49,933 bases of DNA, from assembly GCA_030694465.1 (NCBI GenBank), contig JAUXYJ010000066.1, forward strand, positions 1-49,933. Reading direction: 5' to 3'. The stretch's first letter is position 1; every line of letters starts with the position of its first letter. The notes below the pieces were generated by a model, which searched no databases, was not told the origin of the DNA, and was given only the letters and a program-made list of their open reading frames with translations. Below, one piece after another: positions 41,096-49,448 of the stretch. Source of the DNA: Deltaproteobacteria bacterium (GTDB lineage: Bacteria > Myxococcota_A > Polyangia > Polyangiales > Ga0077539). Both the position numbers and the translations under genes were made by a program.

Positions 41096-42856
41096 ATGAC
41101 AATGCGCAAGCAAACCGTACTTGTGTTGCTTTTTTGCACGCAGAATCACTGTGCCTCTCCTGCCATGCCCGACGTCGTGCTGCGCGATGGGCAGGCCAGC
41201 ACCACGGACGCCAGCGACGTCACCCTCTCGCCCGGCGACGTCGCCGGATCTGATACATCCGACGCATCCGATGCGTCCGACGCATCCGATCTCGACACCC
41301 TTCAAGCGAGAGACGCCATGGCAGATCCCGACGCCCGTGACGCCAGTGATTTGAGCGACACAGGTCCCCGCGACGTCGCCGACGCGGGCCCCACGCTGCG
41401 AATTCCCAACGCCGCCGCGTGGCTCATCGAGATCATCGGGACGGGCCAGTCGCTCTCGGTGGGCGCCGCCGCGGTGCCCGCGCTCACCACCCGCAACCCC
41501 TACGCCAACGTGCGATTGCGAGACACCGGAGGCGCGCCCCTGTACGACGGCGTCGGTGATCGTTTGTCACTGGTTTCGCTGGTCGAACCCGTGCGAAGTG
41601 ATGTCCCCGGAGGGCAGACGCTCTACCCCAACAACGTGCACGGTGAGACGCCCCACGCCGCGATGTCCATCGAGCTGTCGCGCTTCGCCGAACGCCGCGC
41701 AGCCCTGAGCTTCAACAGCGCTCATGTGGTCGTCGGCGAGAGCGGGCGACCGATCGACGCGATCCGCCGCGATGGCACCGGCCGCGCCTACACGGCATCA
41801 CTCTACGAGACCCGCGGGATCATGACCCTCGCCGCGGCCGAGGGGCGCCGTGTCGCCGTCGGAGCCGTGCTGCTCACCCACGGCGAGAGCGACGCGCTCA
41901 ACGCTGGGTACGAAGCCCAGGTGCTCGCGCTCGCTCGCGCGTACAACGAGGATCTCTTGCGAATTACCGGACAAACGGAGCGCATCCCGATGTTGCTAAC
42001 GCAGCAAGGCTCGTTTCCGGTCGGGGCTGGCCGAGGGCTGTCTACCCAGGCTCAGTGGCTCGTGGCACGCAATCATCCCGAACTCATCGTGTGTGTGGGG
42101 CCCAAGTACCACTACCCCTACGCGAACGATCACGTGCACTTGACCAACGATGGCTCGCGCATGCTCGGGATCAAGTACGCGCAGGTGTATGCGCAGGTGA
42201 TGTTCGAGGGCCGAGCCTTTCGCCCGCTCGAACCCACCTCCGCGACGCGCACCGCCGAGGGCAACGTACGGGTGAACTTTCACGTCCCCGTCGCGCCTCT
42301 CGCGTTTGAGATCTCGATCCCCATGCCCCACACCGCGGTGCATCCAACGTCGGGACGACCTCCCGTTGCGTGGGCCGAAGGCCGCGGCTTTGAGCTCGAA
42401 CAAGGCGGCCGGATTGTCACCATCCGCAGCGTCGTGATCGACGGCGAGTCCGTCGTGATCACGCCCGCCGTTCCGCTCTTGGCGGGGGATTTTACAGTGC
42501 GTTACGCGATGACGCAGGACGCTCCAGGGGCCACCGCGGGCACTCCCTACGCCCGCGCGGGGCAGCTCCGCGACAGCGACCCGTACGTCGGCTTTGACGA
42601 GGTCACCGTGACCGCCGTGATGACCTTGGGCTCGCGCAACGCGCGGATCACTGCGGGGGACCTCAATGGGCACGGTGTGCGTTCGCTCGTGACGGGCCCA
42701 GGGGCGCCTCGCGAGGGCTTGGTGGTGACCAACGTGCTCTCGCCCACGGTGATCGAGCTGGCAGCCCCCTGGAGCGGTCCTGCGGGCAGCACCACCCTCC
42801 GCGTGCGAAGTGACCAGCGCAACTACGCGGTGCACTTCGAGCTTGTGGGCCGCTAG
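41096..42856 (+). CDS. Lipoprotein with sialate O-acetylesterase-like (SASA/SGNH) domain
   Basis: The product has 586 residues from ATG 41096 (a second ATG lies two codons on). The signal peptide leads to Cys19 (TQNHC). A low-complexity linker of Asp-Ala-Ser repeats follows and includes PGDVAG, encoded by palindrome copy 15. The hydrolase domain (about 105-380) shows GTGQSLSVGAA with the nucleophile Ser, VGESGRPI, LLTHGESDA and NDHVHLTNDG carrying the Asp-x-x-His pair, as in carbohydrate esterases of the SASA family. A C-terminal beta domain of about 190 residues could bind sugar. Probably removes acetyl groups from external glycans; the substrate is unknown. Confidence 0.85.
   Translation: MTMRKQTVLVLLFCTQNHCASPAMPDVVLRDGQASTTDASDVTLSPGDVAGSDTSDASDASDASDLDTLQARDAMADPDARDASDLSDTGPRDVADAGPTLRIPNAAAWLIEIIGTGQSLSVGAAAVPALTTRNPYANVRLRDTGGAPLYDGVGDRLSLVSLVEPVRSDVPGGQTLYPNNVHGETPHAAMSIELSRFAERRAALSFNSAHVVVGESGRPIDAIRRDGTGRAYTASLYETRGIMTLAAAEGRRVAVGAVLLTHGESDALNAGYEAQVLALARAYNEDLLRITGQTERIPMLLTQQGSFPVGAGRGLSTQAQWLVARNHPELIVCVGPKYHYPYANDHVHLTNDGSRMLGIKYAQVYAQVMFEGRAFRPLEPTSATRTAEGNVRVNFHVPVAPLAFEISIPMPHTAVHPTSGRPPVAWAEGRGFELEQGGRIVTIRSVVIDGESVVITPAVPLLAGDFTVRYAMTQDAPGATAGTPYARAGQLRDSDPYVGFDEVTVTAVMTLGSRNARITAGDLNGHGVRSLVTGPGAPREGLVVTNVLSPTVIELAAPWSGPAGSTTLRVRSDQRNYAVHFELVGR
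41232..41247. repeat. Dispersed GACGTC palindrome, copy 15 (inside a gene)
   Basis: Perfect 16-bp core read as PGDVAG within the low-complexity linker of the esterase lipoprotein; followed by tandem GCATCC-GA type units coding for Asp-Ala-Ser. Confidence 0.93.
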
Positions 42857-42910
42857 TCCGTCGTTCGCGTCGCGTTGCGCGTGGTTTTCCGCTATGCACA
42901 CGCGATCACT

Positions 42911-45409
42911 GTGAACTCCCTTAAGCGCCCCGAAATCCTCGCTCCCGCAGGCGACCCCGACGCGATGCGCGCCGCCATCGACGCCGGCGCCGACGCGGTC
43001 TACCTGGGCCTGCCCAAGTTTAACGCCCGCGCCCGCGCAGACAACTTCGCCGAAGAATCTCTGCTCGATACGGTGAACACTCTCCACGCCCGCGGTGTGC
43101 GCGCGTACGTCACGCTCAACACCTTGGTCTTTGACAGCGAGCTCGACGCGCTCACGCAAGCCATCCGCACATGCGCCCACGCAGGCGTCGACGCGGTGAT
43201 CGTGCAAGACCTCGGCGTCGCGGCCCTCGTCCGCGCGATCGCACCAACGCTGCCCATCCACGCCAGCACGCAGATGACCTGCACCGACGCCGCGAGTGTG
43301 CAATTCGCCAGTGAGTTAGGCGCATCTCGCGTGATTCTCGCGCGCGAACTCTCGCTCAGTGACATCGCCGCCATCCGCCGCGAGACCGACGTCGAGCTCG
43401 AGGTCTTTGTCCACGGCGCGCTCTGCATCGCGTACTCGGGCCAGTGCCTCACGTCCGAGGCCATCGGTGGCCGCAGCGCCAACCGCGGCGCGTGCGCGCA
43501 GGCCTGCAGGCTCCCCTACGAGCTCGTGGTGGATGGCCAAGTGCGCGCGCTCAGCGAGATGGACGAGCGCGCTTTTTTGCTCTCGCCGCAAGACCTCGAA
43601 GCAAGTGAGCTCGTGCCGCAGCTCGCAGCCCTCGGTGTGTGCTCGCTTAAGATCGAGGGCAGGCTCAAGGGCGCCCCCTACGTGGCGGCCACCACGAGGC
43701 TCTATCGCGACGCGGTCGACCACCTCGGCGCGGGCGAGCCCAGCGCAGCCACGCAGCTCCGTGACGACGCACTGCAGACGTTTTCGCGTGGATCTGGCCA
43801 GGGATTTTTTAACGGCGTCGATCACCAGCGCCTCGTCGAGGGTCGTGGCTGTGACCACCGCGGGCTCGAAGTAGCGACCCTGCACGCGGTGCCCTACGAC
43901 CGCGGACGCCTCGCGCTCTCGCTCACGCTCACACGCGAAATTCGCCGCGGTGACGGCCTCTTGGTCGAAGGCAAACACGCGGGCGAGGGCGAGCTCGGTG
44001 GGCGTGTCTGGTCCATCGTCCGTGACGGAGCCTCGGTCGAGAGCGCCCCCGCCGGCTCCACCGTGCTGGTCTCGTTTGGGCCCGACCGCGCGCTCGATCC
44101 AGCGCACGCGCTCGTGGGCCACCGGGTCTTTCGCAACGACGACCCCCACGTCGAGCGCAAGGTCCTCGACGCGGTCCAGCGCAGCCCGCGCCGCTTCGCA
44201 CTCGACCTCGTGGTGCGCGGATCCATCGGCGAATTTGCACACATTATTGCGACCACCGACCGCGGTCACTCGGCCTCGGTCGCCCTTGATCAGCCGCTCG
44301 AGCCCGCGCGCAACGCCTCGCTCGACGAGGCCACCCTGCGCGACAAGCTCGGCCGCCTGGGTGACACCATGTGGTCTCTGCGCACGCTCACGAGTGAGCT
44401 CGGTGAAGGGCTCTTCGTCGCGCCCGCAGCACTTAACCGCGCCCGGCGCGCCCTGGTCGAGTCGCTCGTGGCCCAGCACGACCGCGCGCATCCGATCACC
44501 GAAATCACTGGAGATTCTCTGCGCGAATCGCTGGTGTGGCCCACCAAGCCGCACGTGACCGAGCCCTCGCTCTTTGTGCTCTGCCGCACGCTCGGCCAAG
44601 CGCACGCCGCGCTCGATGCCGGCGCCTCGGGGATCACGCTGGACTTTCTCGAGCTCACCGGCACCGGGACCGCCGTGCGTGCGCTGCGCGCCCGAGGCCC
44701 CGTGCACATCACCCTCGCGCCCCCGCGCATCCGCAAGCCCGGCGAAGAAAAAATCGAGAAATACCTCGCCTCGCTCAAGCCCGACGCCGTGCTCATCCGC
44801 TCGCTCGGAGCCCTGCGCGACTGGCACCCTGAGGGTGTATCCCGCATCGGAGACTTCTCGCTCAACGCCACCAACCAGCTCACCGCAAGTGCGCTCTTGG
44901 CCCACGGGCTCACGGCCCTCACGCCCTCGTTTGACCTCGACGCCCAGCAGCTCTACGCGCTCTTGCAGTCCCCGTTTGGCCCGCACGCCGAGCTGGTAGT
45001 TCACCACCCCATGCCCTTGTTTCACATGGAGCACTGCGTGATCGCCGCCACGCTCTCTGAGGGCCGCGACCACCACACGTGCGGCCGCCCCTGTGACACA
45101 CACAAGCTCTCGCTGCGAGATCGCGCCGGGATCATCCACCCGATCGAGGCCGACGTGGGCTGCCGCAACACGGTCTTTCACGGTGCAGCGCAGAGCGCCG
45201 CAGGGGTGATGGACCGCGCACAGACTTACGGTGTAAGCCGTTTTCGGATTGAGCTCGTGCGCGAGAGCGCCGACGACGTCGCGCGGATTGTCGAGGCCTA
45301 CCGCGGCGTGCTCGCATCGCGCATTTCCGTGCAAAATCTCTATCGAACGCTCAAGACCGAGGGCCACTACGGCGTGGTCCGCGGCAGCCTCCGCGTGCTC
45401 AACGCGTGA
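42911..45409 (+). CDS. U32 family peptidase with DUF3656 (collagenase-like/RlhA type)
   Basis: The product has 832 residues from GTG 42911 (VNSLKRPEILAPAGD); the TTG at 42875 is less likely. PEILAPAGD..AMRAAIDAGADAVYLG opens the U32 TIM-like domain. The family signature E-x-F-x2-G-A-x-C-x4-G-x-C is met by LEVFVHGALCIAYSGQCLTS. Cysteines in GACAQACRLPYE and CSLKIEGRLKG complete the expected site. The middle (about 330-420) is the DUF3656 beta domain. The C-terminal half is a second U32-like barrel with CGRPCDTHKLSL and DVGCRNTVFH. In E. coli the relative RlhA hydroxylates 23S rRNA C2501, so an rRNA modification role is possible, but a peptidase role cannot be excluded. Confidence 0.9.
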   Translation: MNSLKRPEILAPAGDPDAMRAAIDAGADAVYLGLPKFNARARADNFAEESLLDTVNTLHARGVRAYVTLNTLVFDSELDALTQAIRTCAHAGVDAVIVQDLGVAALVRAIAPTLPIHASTQMTCTDAASVQFASELGASRVILARELSLSDIAAIRRETDVELEVFVHGALCIAYSGQCLTSEAIGGRSANRGACAQACRLPYELVVDGQVRALSEMDERAFLLSPQDLEASELVPQLAALGVCSLKIEGRLKGAPYVAATTRLYRDAVDHLGAGEPSAATQLRDDALQTFSRGSGQGFFNGVDHQRLVEGRGCDHRGLEVATLHAVPYDRGRLALSLTLTREIRRGDGLLVEGKHAGEGELGGRVWSIVRDGASVESAPAGSTVLVSFGPDRALDPAHALVGHRVFRNDDPHVERKVLDAVQRSPRRFALDLVVRGSIGEFAHIIATTDRGHSASVALDQPLEPARNASLDEATLRDKLGRLGDTMWSLRTLTSELGEGLFVAPAALNRARRALVESLVAQHDRAHPITEITGDSLRESLVWPTKPHVTEPSLFVLCRTLGQAHAALDAGASGITLDFLELTGTGTAVRALRARGPVHITLAPPRIRKPGEEKIEKYLASLKPDAVLIRSLGALRDWHPEGVSRIGDFSLNATNQLTASALLAHGLTALTPSFDLDAQQLYALLQSPFGPHAELVVHHPMPLFHMEHCVIAATLSEGRDHHTCGRPCDTHKLSLRDRAGIIHPIEADVGCRNTVFHGAAQSAAGVMDRAQTYGVSRFRIELVRESADDVARIVEAYRGVLASRISVQNLYRTLKTEGHYGVVRGSLRVLNA

Positions 45410-45467
45410 GCGATGAGTGGGTTGAGTAGGTCCACACGCCGCGAATTTGAGGGTATACGTCTGCGCC

Positions 45468-45941
45468 ATGTACTCGGCGGTCTTGGTCCTTCACTCACTC
45501 TCTCGCTACGCAGTCCTCGTGCTCGCCCTGGTCGTGATCGCGCGCGCCGCGATGGGCCTGCGCGGACAGCGTCCGTTTGAGCCCACCGATCGCAAGCTCG
45601 GCGGAGCCTTCTTGGGCACAGTCCACCTGCAAGTGATCCTCGGGCTCTTGCTCAACCTCGGGCTCAGCCCCATCACCAAGGCCGCGTACAGCCAGATGCC
45701 CGCCGCGATGCGCGACAAAACGCTGCGCTTTTGGGCCGTCGAGCACCTCACCATGGGCCTGCTCGTCGCCCTCATCGCCACCATCACCCGCGTCAAGAGC
45801 CGCAAGGCCGAGAGCGACCCCGACAAGCACCGCATCGCCCTCATCGGCTACAGCGTCACGCTCTTGGTGATCCTCGCGATGATCCCGTGGCCGTTTCGCA
45901 CGGTCATCGGCCGCGGCTGGCTCCCGTCGTTCGGCGGCTGA
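45468..45941 (+). CDS. Four-helix membrane protein
   Basis: The product has 157 residues from ATG 45468. Four helices alternate with short loops: VLVLHSLSRYAVLVLALVVI, FLGTVHLQVILGLLLNLGL, FWAVEHLTMGLLVALIATI and IALIGYSVTLLVILAMIPW. One histidine lies in each of the first three helices (LHSLSRY, TVHLQ, VEHLT), a layout reminiscent of b-type haem proteins such as the cytochrome b561/CopD-like group. Haem binding is only a suggestion. 58 bp after the U32 gene. Confidence 0.8.
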   Translation: MYSAVLVLHSLSRYAVLVLALVVIARAAMGLRGQRPFEPTDRKLGGAFLGTVHLQVILGLLLNLGLSPITKAAYSQMPAAMRDKTLRFWAVEHLTMGLLVALIATITRVKSRKAESDPDKHRIALIGYSVTLLVILAMIPWPFRTVIGRGWLPSFGG

Positions 45942-45956
45942 TCGAGCCCCGGCGAG

Positions 45957-46280
45957 CTACAGGGCGAGGGCGAGCTGGGTGGGCATCTGGGTGCGGCGTG
46001 AACGTGGCCTGCGCCGCCCCTGCGCGTTGTCGTTGGCCGCGCTTGTGCGGAGGTCCAACGTGCACACACGCGGGACTCGCGCTGCGATGGCCAAGGGCTG
46101 CAGCGCGCGCCGCCAGCGCCGCGGAGCCGCGCGCCCGAGCACCATCCAGCGGTCCATTTCGTCTAGCAATCCCACCAGCAAATACACATCGTCATCGCCC
46201 ACCGGGACGCCTGTCTCGATGCACAAATCAATCGCTCCACGGAGCCGAAGCAAATGCGCGAGGGTGGTGTCTGGATCCAT
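45957..46280 (-). CDS. Small hypothetical protein
   Basis: The product has 107 residues from ATG 46280. The N-terminal two thirds are helical and mildly acidic (TTLAHLLRLRGAIDLCIETG, YLLVGLLDEMDRWMVLGRAA). The C-terminus is basic and low-complexity (GRRRPRSRRTQ). No family recognised. Convergent with the membrane-protein gene (15-bp gap). Confidence 0.55.
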   Translation of the reverse strand: MDPDTTLAHLLRLRGAIDLCIETGVPVGDDDVYLLVGLLDEMDRWMVLGRAAPRRWRRALQPLAIAARVPRVCTLDLRTSAANDNAQGRRRPRSRRTQMPTQLALAL

Positions 46281-46403
46281 CGCCGTGACTCAACGTGCGC
46301 CGCACAACCGCGTAGCAACGCAACCGTCAGTCTGCCCCGTGAGTAGACAAAACACCAGGGCTTCGGGAGCCCAACACCACACAATCTCTCGCACATGCCC
46401 AAT

Positions 46404-46419
46404 CCGGCGACGTCGCCGG
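46404..46419. repeat. Dispersed GACGTC palindrome, copy 16
   Basis: Perfect 16-bp core, 5 nt beyond the minus-strand rsmE stop at 46425. Confidence 0.93.
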
Positions 46420-46424
46420 GTCGC

Positions 46425-47186
46425 TCACACTCGCAGATCACCCAGCCGATGCTGCAGCACCGTGAGCCCCACAAGCACCGCGGTCTCGGCCCTCAGCACG
46501 CGTCCCCCCAGGGCAAGAACCGTACATCCCTGCGCGGCCAACAGCGCGCGCTCGTTGTCACTAAAGCCCCCCTCAGGGCCCACCACGAGCACCACGTGAT
46601 CGCTGCACACAAGGCCCAGCTCGCCTAGCGGGTCGTGCGCGATCGGTGTGCGATCGTCCAGGGCATAGCGCTGCTGGGCCTCGCGCACGTGAGCGCTCTC
46701 AAGCACCTCGCGCAGCTCGCGCACCTCGGTGAGCTCGGGCACGCTGCTGCGGCGACATTGCCGCGCGGCCTTGAGGCACTGGCCCTTCCACGCCCAGGGT
46801 TTTTCGTGCTCGAGCCCACCGCGCTGCACCGAGTGATCCGAGATCACCGGGATGATCTTGGACACGCCCAGCTCGGTCGCTTTTTGGCACACCACGAGCA
46901 TCCGTTGGCGCCCCAGCACCGGGCACACCAGCGTGAGCCCCATCGGTGACTCGGGGCTCCGGGGCATGCGCTCGTAGGCGACCGCGGTCCCTGCGCGCTC
47001 ACCACGCTCTTGCAGCGACAGCCGCCAAAAGACCCCCGCAGAGTCCCGCGCGGTAAACGCCTCTTTCACTTTGATCTCGCGCAAATCCAGGGACTTTAAG
47101 ATCCCCGCGTCGAGCTTGCACAGCTCGCCCTCGCGCAGGGCCAAAGGAACGCGAATCACCCCGTAGGGTCCTTGCTCATGTGCCAT
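46425..47186 (-). CDS. rsmE: 16S rRNA (uracil(1498)-N(3))-methyltransferase
   Basis: The product has 253 residues from ATG 47186. It methylates N3 of U1498 in 16S rRNA using SAM. An N-terminal PUA-like barrel (about 1-75) precedes the SPOUT knot. Knot motifs visible are LVCQ..ATELGVSKIIPV (as VCQKATELGVSKIIPV), KAARQCRRSSVPEL, VVLVVGPEGGFSDNE and LALGGRVLRAETAVLVGL. All match the family order and length. The start lies only 13 bp from the divergent YkgJ-family start at 47200, so the promoters must overlap or lie inside the opposite genes. A palindrome follows the stop directly. Confidence 0.94.
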   Translation of the reverse strand: MAHEQGPYGVIRVPLALREGELCKLDAGILKSLDLREIKVKEAFTARDSAGVFWRLSLQERGERAGTAVAYERMPRSPESPMGLTLVCPVLGRQRMLVVCQKATELGVSKIIPVISDHSVQRGGLEHEKPWAWKGQCLKAARQCRRSSVPELTEVRELREVLESAHVREAQQRYALDDRTPIAHDPLGELGLVCSDHVVLVVGPEGGFSDNERALLAAQGCTVLALGGRVLRAETAVLVGLTVLQHRLGDLRV

Positions 47187-47199
47187 TGCTCTCGCACGG

Positions 47200-47595
47200 A
47201 TGGTACAGCGTGTGGACCTCTTGATGCTCAGCCCTCTGCATGGCGAACCCGATCCCGATGGCGCTGACTGCGTGGCCTGCGGCCGCTGCTGCCATCACCC
47301 TCCGCACACCGTGAGCCTGCGCGAAGAAGACGAAGCGCGCTTGTCCGCCGAGCAGCTCCACCGGCTGACCGTGCTCATGGATCACCCACCGTACTTTCGC
47401 TTTGTGCGCAACGAAGGCACCCGCTGCGGTGCGCTCGATCTCAGCGATCCCGAGCAATATCCCTGCGCGATCTACCTCGCGCGCCCGACGGGTTGCCGCG
47501 AGGTCGAGCCAGGATCTCCGTGCTGCATGCAGGCCCGCGCCCTCGGACACCTCGGCGAGAGCGTGCTCTTTAAGCGCAGTGATCGCACGCGCTGA
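47200..47595 (+). CDS. YkgJ family cysteine-cluster protein
   Basis: The product has 131 residues from ATG 47200. The conserved pattern is CVACGRCCHH near residue 25, then CGALDL, YPCAIYLARPTGCREVEPG and CCMQARAL. It is the CxxCxxCC...C...C arrangement of YkgJ/UPF0153 proteins, thought to bind Zn or Fe-S. Function of the family is not firmly known. It diverges from rsmE with a 13-bp gap, and a perfect palindrome begins 16 nt after its stop. Confidence 0.88.
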   Translation: MVQRVDLLMLSPLHGEPDPDGADCVACGRCCHHPPHTVSLREEDEARLSAEQLHRLTVLMDHPPYFRFVRNEGTRCGALDLSDPEQYPCAIYLARPTGCREVEPGSPCCMQARALGHLGESVLFKRSDRTR

Positions 47596-47611
47596 GCGGG
47601 CTCATTGGGCA

Positions 47612-47631
47612 ACCCGGCGACGTCGCCGGGT
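47612..47631. repeat. Dispersed GACGTC palindrome, copy 17 (perfect 20 bp)
   Basis: 16 nt after the stop at 47595; followed 9 nt later by the second short repeat CCAGCCACCGGTGGCGGG. Confidence 0.95.
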
Positions 47632-47640
47632 GAAGGCCCT

Positions 47641-47658
47641 CCAGCCACCGGTGGCGGG
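47641..47658. repeat. Second short palindromic repeat, copy A
   Basis: CCAGCCACCGGTGGCGGG, with a CCACCGGTGG perfect palindrome at its centre. A one-mismatch copy lies at 49416-49433, also next to a GACGTC palindrome. Confidence 0.75.
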
Positions 47659-47789
47659 ACAGAGCCATGCTCGGATTGAGCGAGATCGCACCACACAATG
47701 GATCGGGCACTCACTCGACGGCGGGACCGAGTCTGTGCAAACCTCTGTCTCGCGGTCGATGGGAGACCGCAGAAGTGGTGGGTCACAAA

Positions 47790-48317
47790 ATGAATCAGCT
47801 CGAAGCGGGCCGCTTTGCCACCGAGGCCATCGTCACCACGGGCAGCACCGCGACCCGCGCAGGCGAGCAACTGCAGGCGTCGAACACCGCGCTCTGGATC
47901 GACCAAGGGCGCCTCTCGATCGAGCTTCGTGTGCAGCCCAAGGGAGGCTGGCAAGACTATGGCACCGTACGCTCGTGGACGCTGGATGCCAGCCATTTTG
48001 CAGAGCTTAACGCAGTCACCGGTGTGATCACTGTCACGATCAACGGTGTGAGCAACACGAGCAACCCAAGCCCGATTTGGACTCGTCTTGACACCCTGCA
48101 CCTGTACATCGCTGCCGGTGGTGGTTTGCCCACGCAGATCGCGTGGATGGGCAACAACGGCGCAACGTGGCAAGCCGTGATCACCGGCTCGCCGCTCGGC
48201 ACCGTGCCCACGTTGACGCCTACGTTGCTGGGCAAAGACCAAGTGCAGCAGTGGTCGAGCTACGTGCAGCAGGTCACCGCGTGGCGCAAGGGCGAGGTCC
48301 CCGCGTGGCTCGAGTGA
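47790..48317 (+). CDS. Hypothetical protein with phage-tail-like strand motif
   Basis: The product has 175 residues from ATG 47790 (MNQLEAGRFATEAIV); the frame is open to 47667 but that part reads as non-coding. FATEAIVTTGSTATRAGEQLQ resembles the 'SYIPT.GS..TRAAD' segment seen in tail and LamG-like structural proteins encoded by phages. It is followed by an ALWIDQGRLSIELRV strand pair typical of concanavalin-like sandwiches. The beginning of such a domain seems missing, so this may be a truncated gene. Its stop overlaps the next gene's GTG as GTGA. Confidence 0.6.
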   Translation: MNQLEAGRFATEAIVTTGSTATRAGEQLQASNTALWIDQGRLSIELRVQPKGGWQDYGTVRSWTLDASHFAELNAVTGVITVTINGVSNTSNPSPIWTRLDTLHLYIAAGGGLPTQIAWMGNNGATWQAVITGSPLGTVPTLTPTLLGKDQVQQWSSYVQQVTAWRKGEVPAWLE

Positions 48318-49408
48318 GCGCTCCCTTGGCATCGCGATCGGCGAGTAGATTCGCTGCGATTGTGAGGGCATGCGTGCTCTCGTGCGCGGCGCTTGGGCTC
48401 TCGTGCGGGGCCCGCTCGGGGCTGCCCGTGCCCTGCGAAGAGACGCTCACCCGCAGGCCGCCGACGATCATGCTGCTCATGGACCACTCGTGGCCTTTGG
48501 GCGCAGCGGACGCGACCGGACGGATCTACTGGGATCGCATGGTGGATCTTGGGGTTGGCTACGCGCGAGCCCTAGAATCGCTGGCAGAGGTCGGAGTGCA
48601 GGTCTATCCAAGGACCGATCGGCCCAACCGCTTGGGCAATTTTCGGTTAGAGCAGCAGTGCTCTGTTCGCGCGGACGAGACCATTGCCCCACGCTCGAAT
48701 CAAGCGACCACGATTGAGCGCTATCTTCGGGCACTGCCAGAGACCGTGAACGCGACCGCAATGTTTGTCGGCATTGAAGCCGCCTTAACTACAGTGGATC
48801 GCGCACGCAACCCACGTGCGTTGTTGGTCGCCTTCATGGACGGAGGCGCCAACTGCAGCGCCACCCGGGATCCTGCGCAGTGTTTTACAGTTGTAGAGCC
48901 GCCTACCCTTGCCTTCGAAGATGGCCGTGGCTGGGGCTGCCTAGATACCGAGCGCGTCGAGGCGAGGTTGCGAGAATTAGCGCCCACCACGCCCACTGTG
49001 GTGCTGGGCTTTGACACCAACCCACGCGATCTGCGTTCCGGGCTGTTTCGCCAGTTCATGAACCGCTTCGCGGTGGCGGGCGGGCGGGCGCGGACCGATC
49101 GAAGCGACGTCCGCTATTGGCGCGCGGTGGACGCCGAGGACTCGATGCGTGCGCTGCGCGAGGGGATCTTGCCCGAGATCTATTGCCACCTTCAGCTCAC
49201 GCGCTTGCTGCAATTTCGCAGCGAAATCACCCTGCGCGAGCAAGACGGCGACGCGCTCACCCGCGATCTCACACACCGCGATGGCTGGGACTGGACCCAA
49301 GAGTCCGCAGGCGAGCTGCAGCTCTATGGGCCCACGTGCATGCGCATCGCCGCCGCCCAGCACGACGTGATCGCGGTCACCCGCACCTATCGCTGCCCAT
49401 CCCCCTGA
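48314..49408 (+). CDS. Lipoprotein with von Willebrand A-like domain
   Basis: The product has 364 residues from GTG 48314, coupled to the previous gene by a GTGA overlap. The signal peptide ends LGLSC (Cys about 30). The mature part begins with a conserved Cys (VPCEETLTRRPPTIMLLMDHS). IMLLMDHSWPLG is in the place of the VWA MIDAS D-x-S-x-S but keeps only the first Asp-x-Ser. RALLVAFMDGGANCS and TPTVVLGFDTNPRDL fit later VWA strands. Four further cysteines could form disulphides. A surface-exposed ligand-binding protein is likely; metal binding is uncertain because the MIDAS is degenerate. Confidence 0.8.
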   Translation: MSAPLASRSASRFAAIVRACVLSCAALGLSCGARSGLPVPCEETLTRRPPTIMLLMDHSWPLGAADATGRIYWDRMVDLGVGYARALESLAEVGVQVYPRTDRPNRLGNFRLEQQCSVRADETIAPRSNQATTIERYLRALPETVNATAMFVGIEAALTTVDRARNPRALLVAFMDGGANCSATRDPAQCFTVVEPPTLAFEDGRGWGCLDTERVEARLRELAPTTPTVVLGFDTNPRDLRSGLFRQFMNRFAVAGGRARTDRSDVRYWRAVDAEDSMRALREGILPEIYCHLQLTRLLQFRSEITLREQDGDALTRDLTHRDGWDWTQESAGELQLYGPTCMRIAAAQHDVIAVTRTYRCPSP

Positions 49409-49415
49409 GCGCTGT

Positions 49416-49433
49416 CCAGCCACCAGTGGCGGG
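49416..49433. repeat. Second short palindromic repeat, copy B
   Basis: CCAGCCACCAGTGGCGGG, one mismatch from 47641-47658; 7 nt after the stop at 49408 and 15 nt before palindrome copy 18. Confidence 0.75.
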
Positions 49434-49448
49434 CTGACACAGGGCCAT

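Noticed and set aside
41255..41300. Tandem hexamer-like units as a microsatellite of separate interest
   Set aside because: They encode the Asp-Ala-Ser linker typical of lipoproteins in this window; low-complexity coding is sufficient explanation.
41360..41385. GCGACGTCGCC in the esterase gene as another palindrome copy
   Set aside because: Only the inner 11 bp match; flanks do not continue the symmetry.
43316..45469. Long minus-strand frame of 717 residues
   Set aside because: Shadow of the U32 peptidase gene caused by GC-rich third positions; no motifs.
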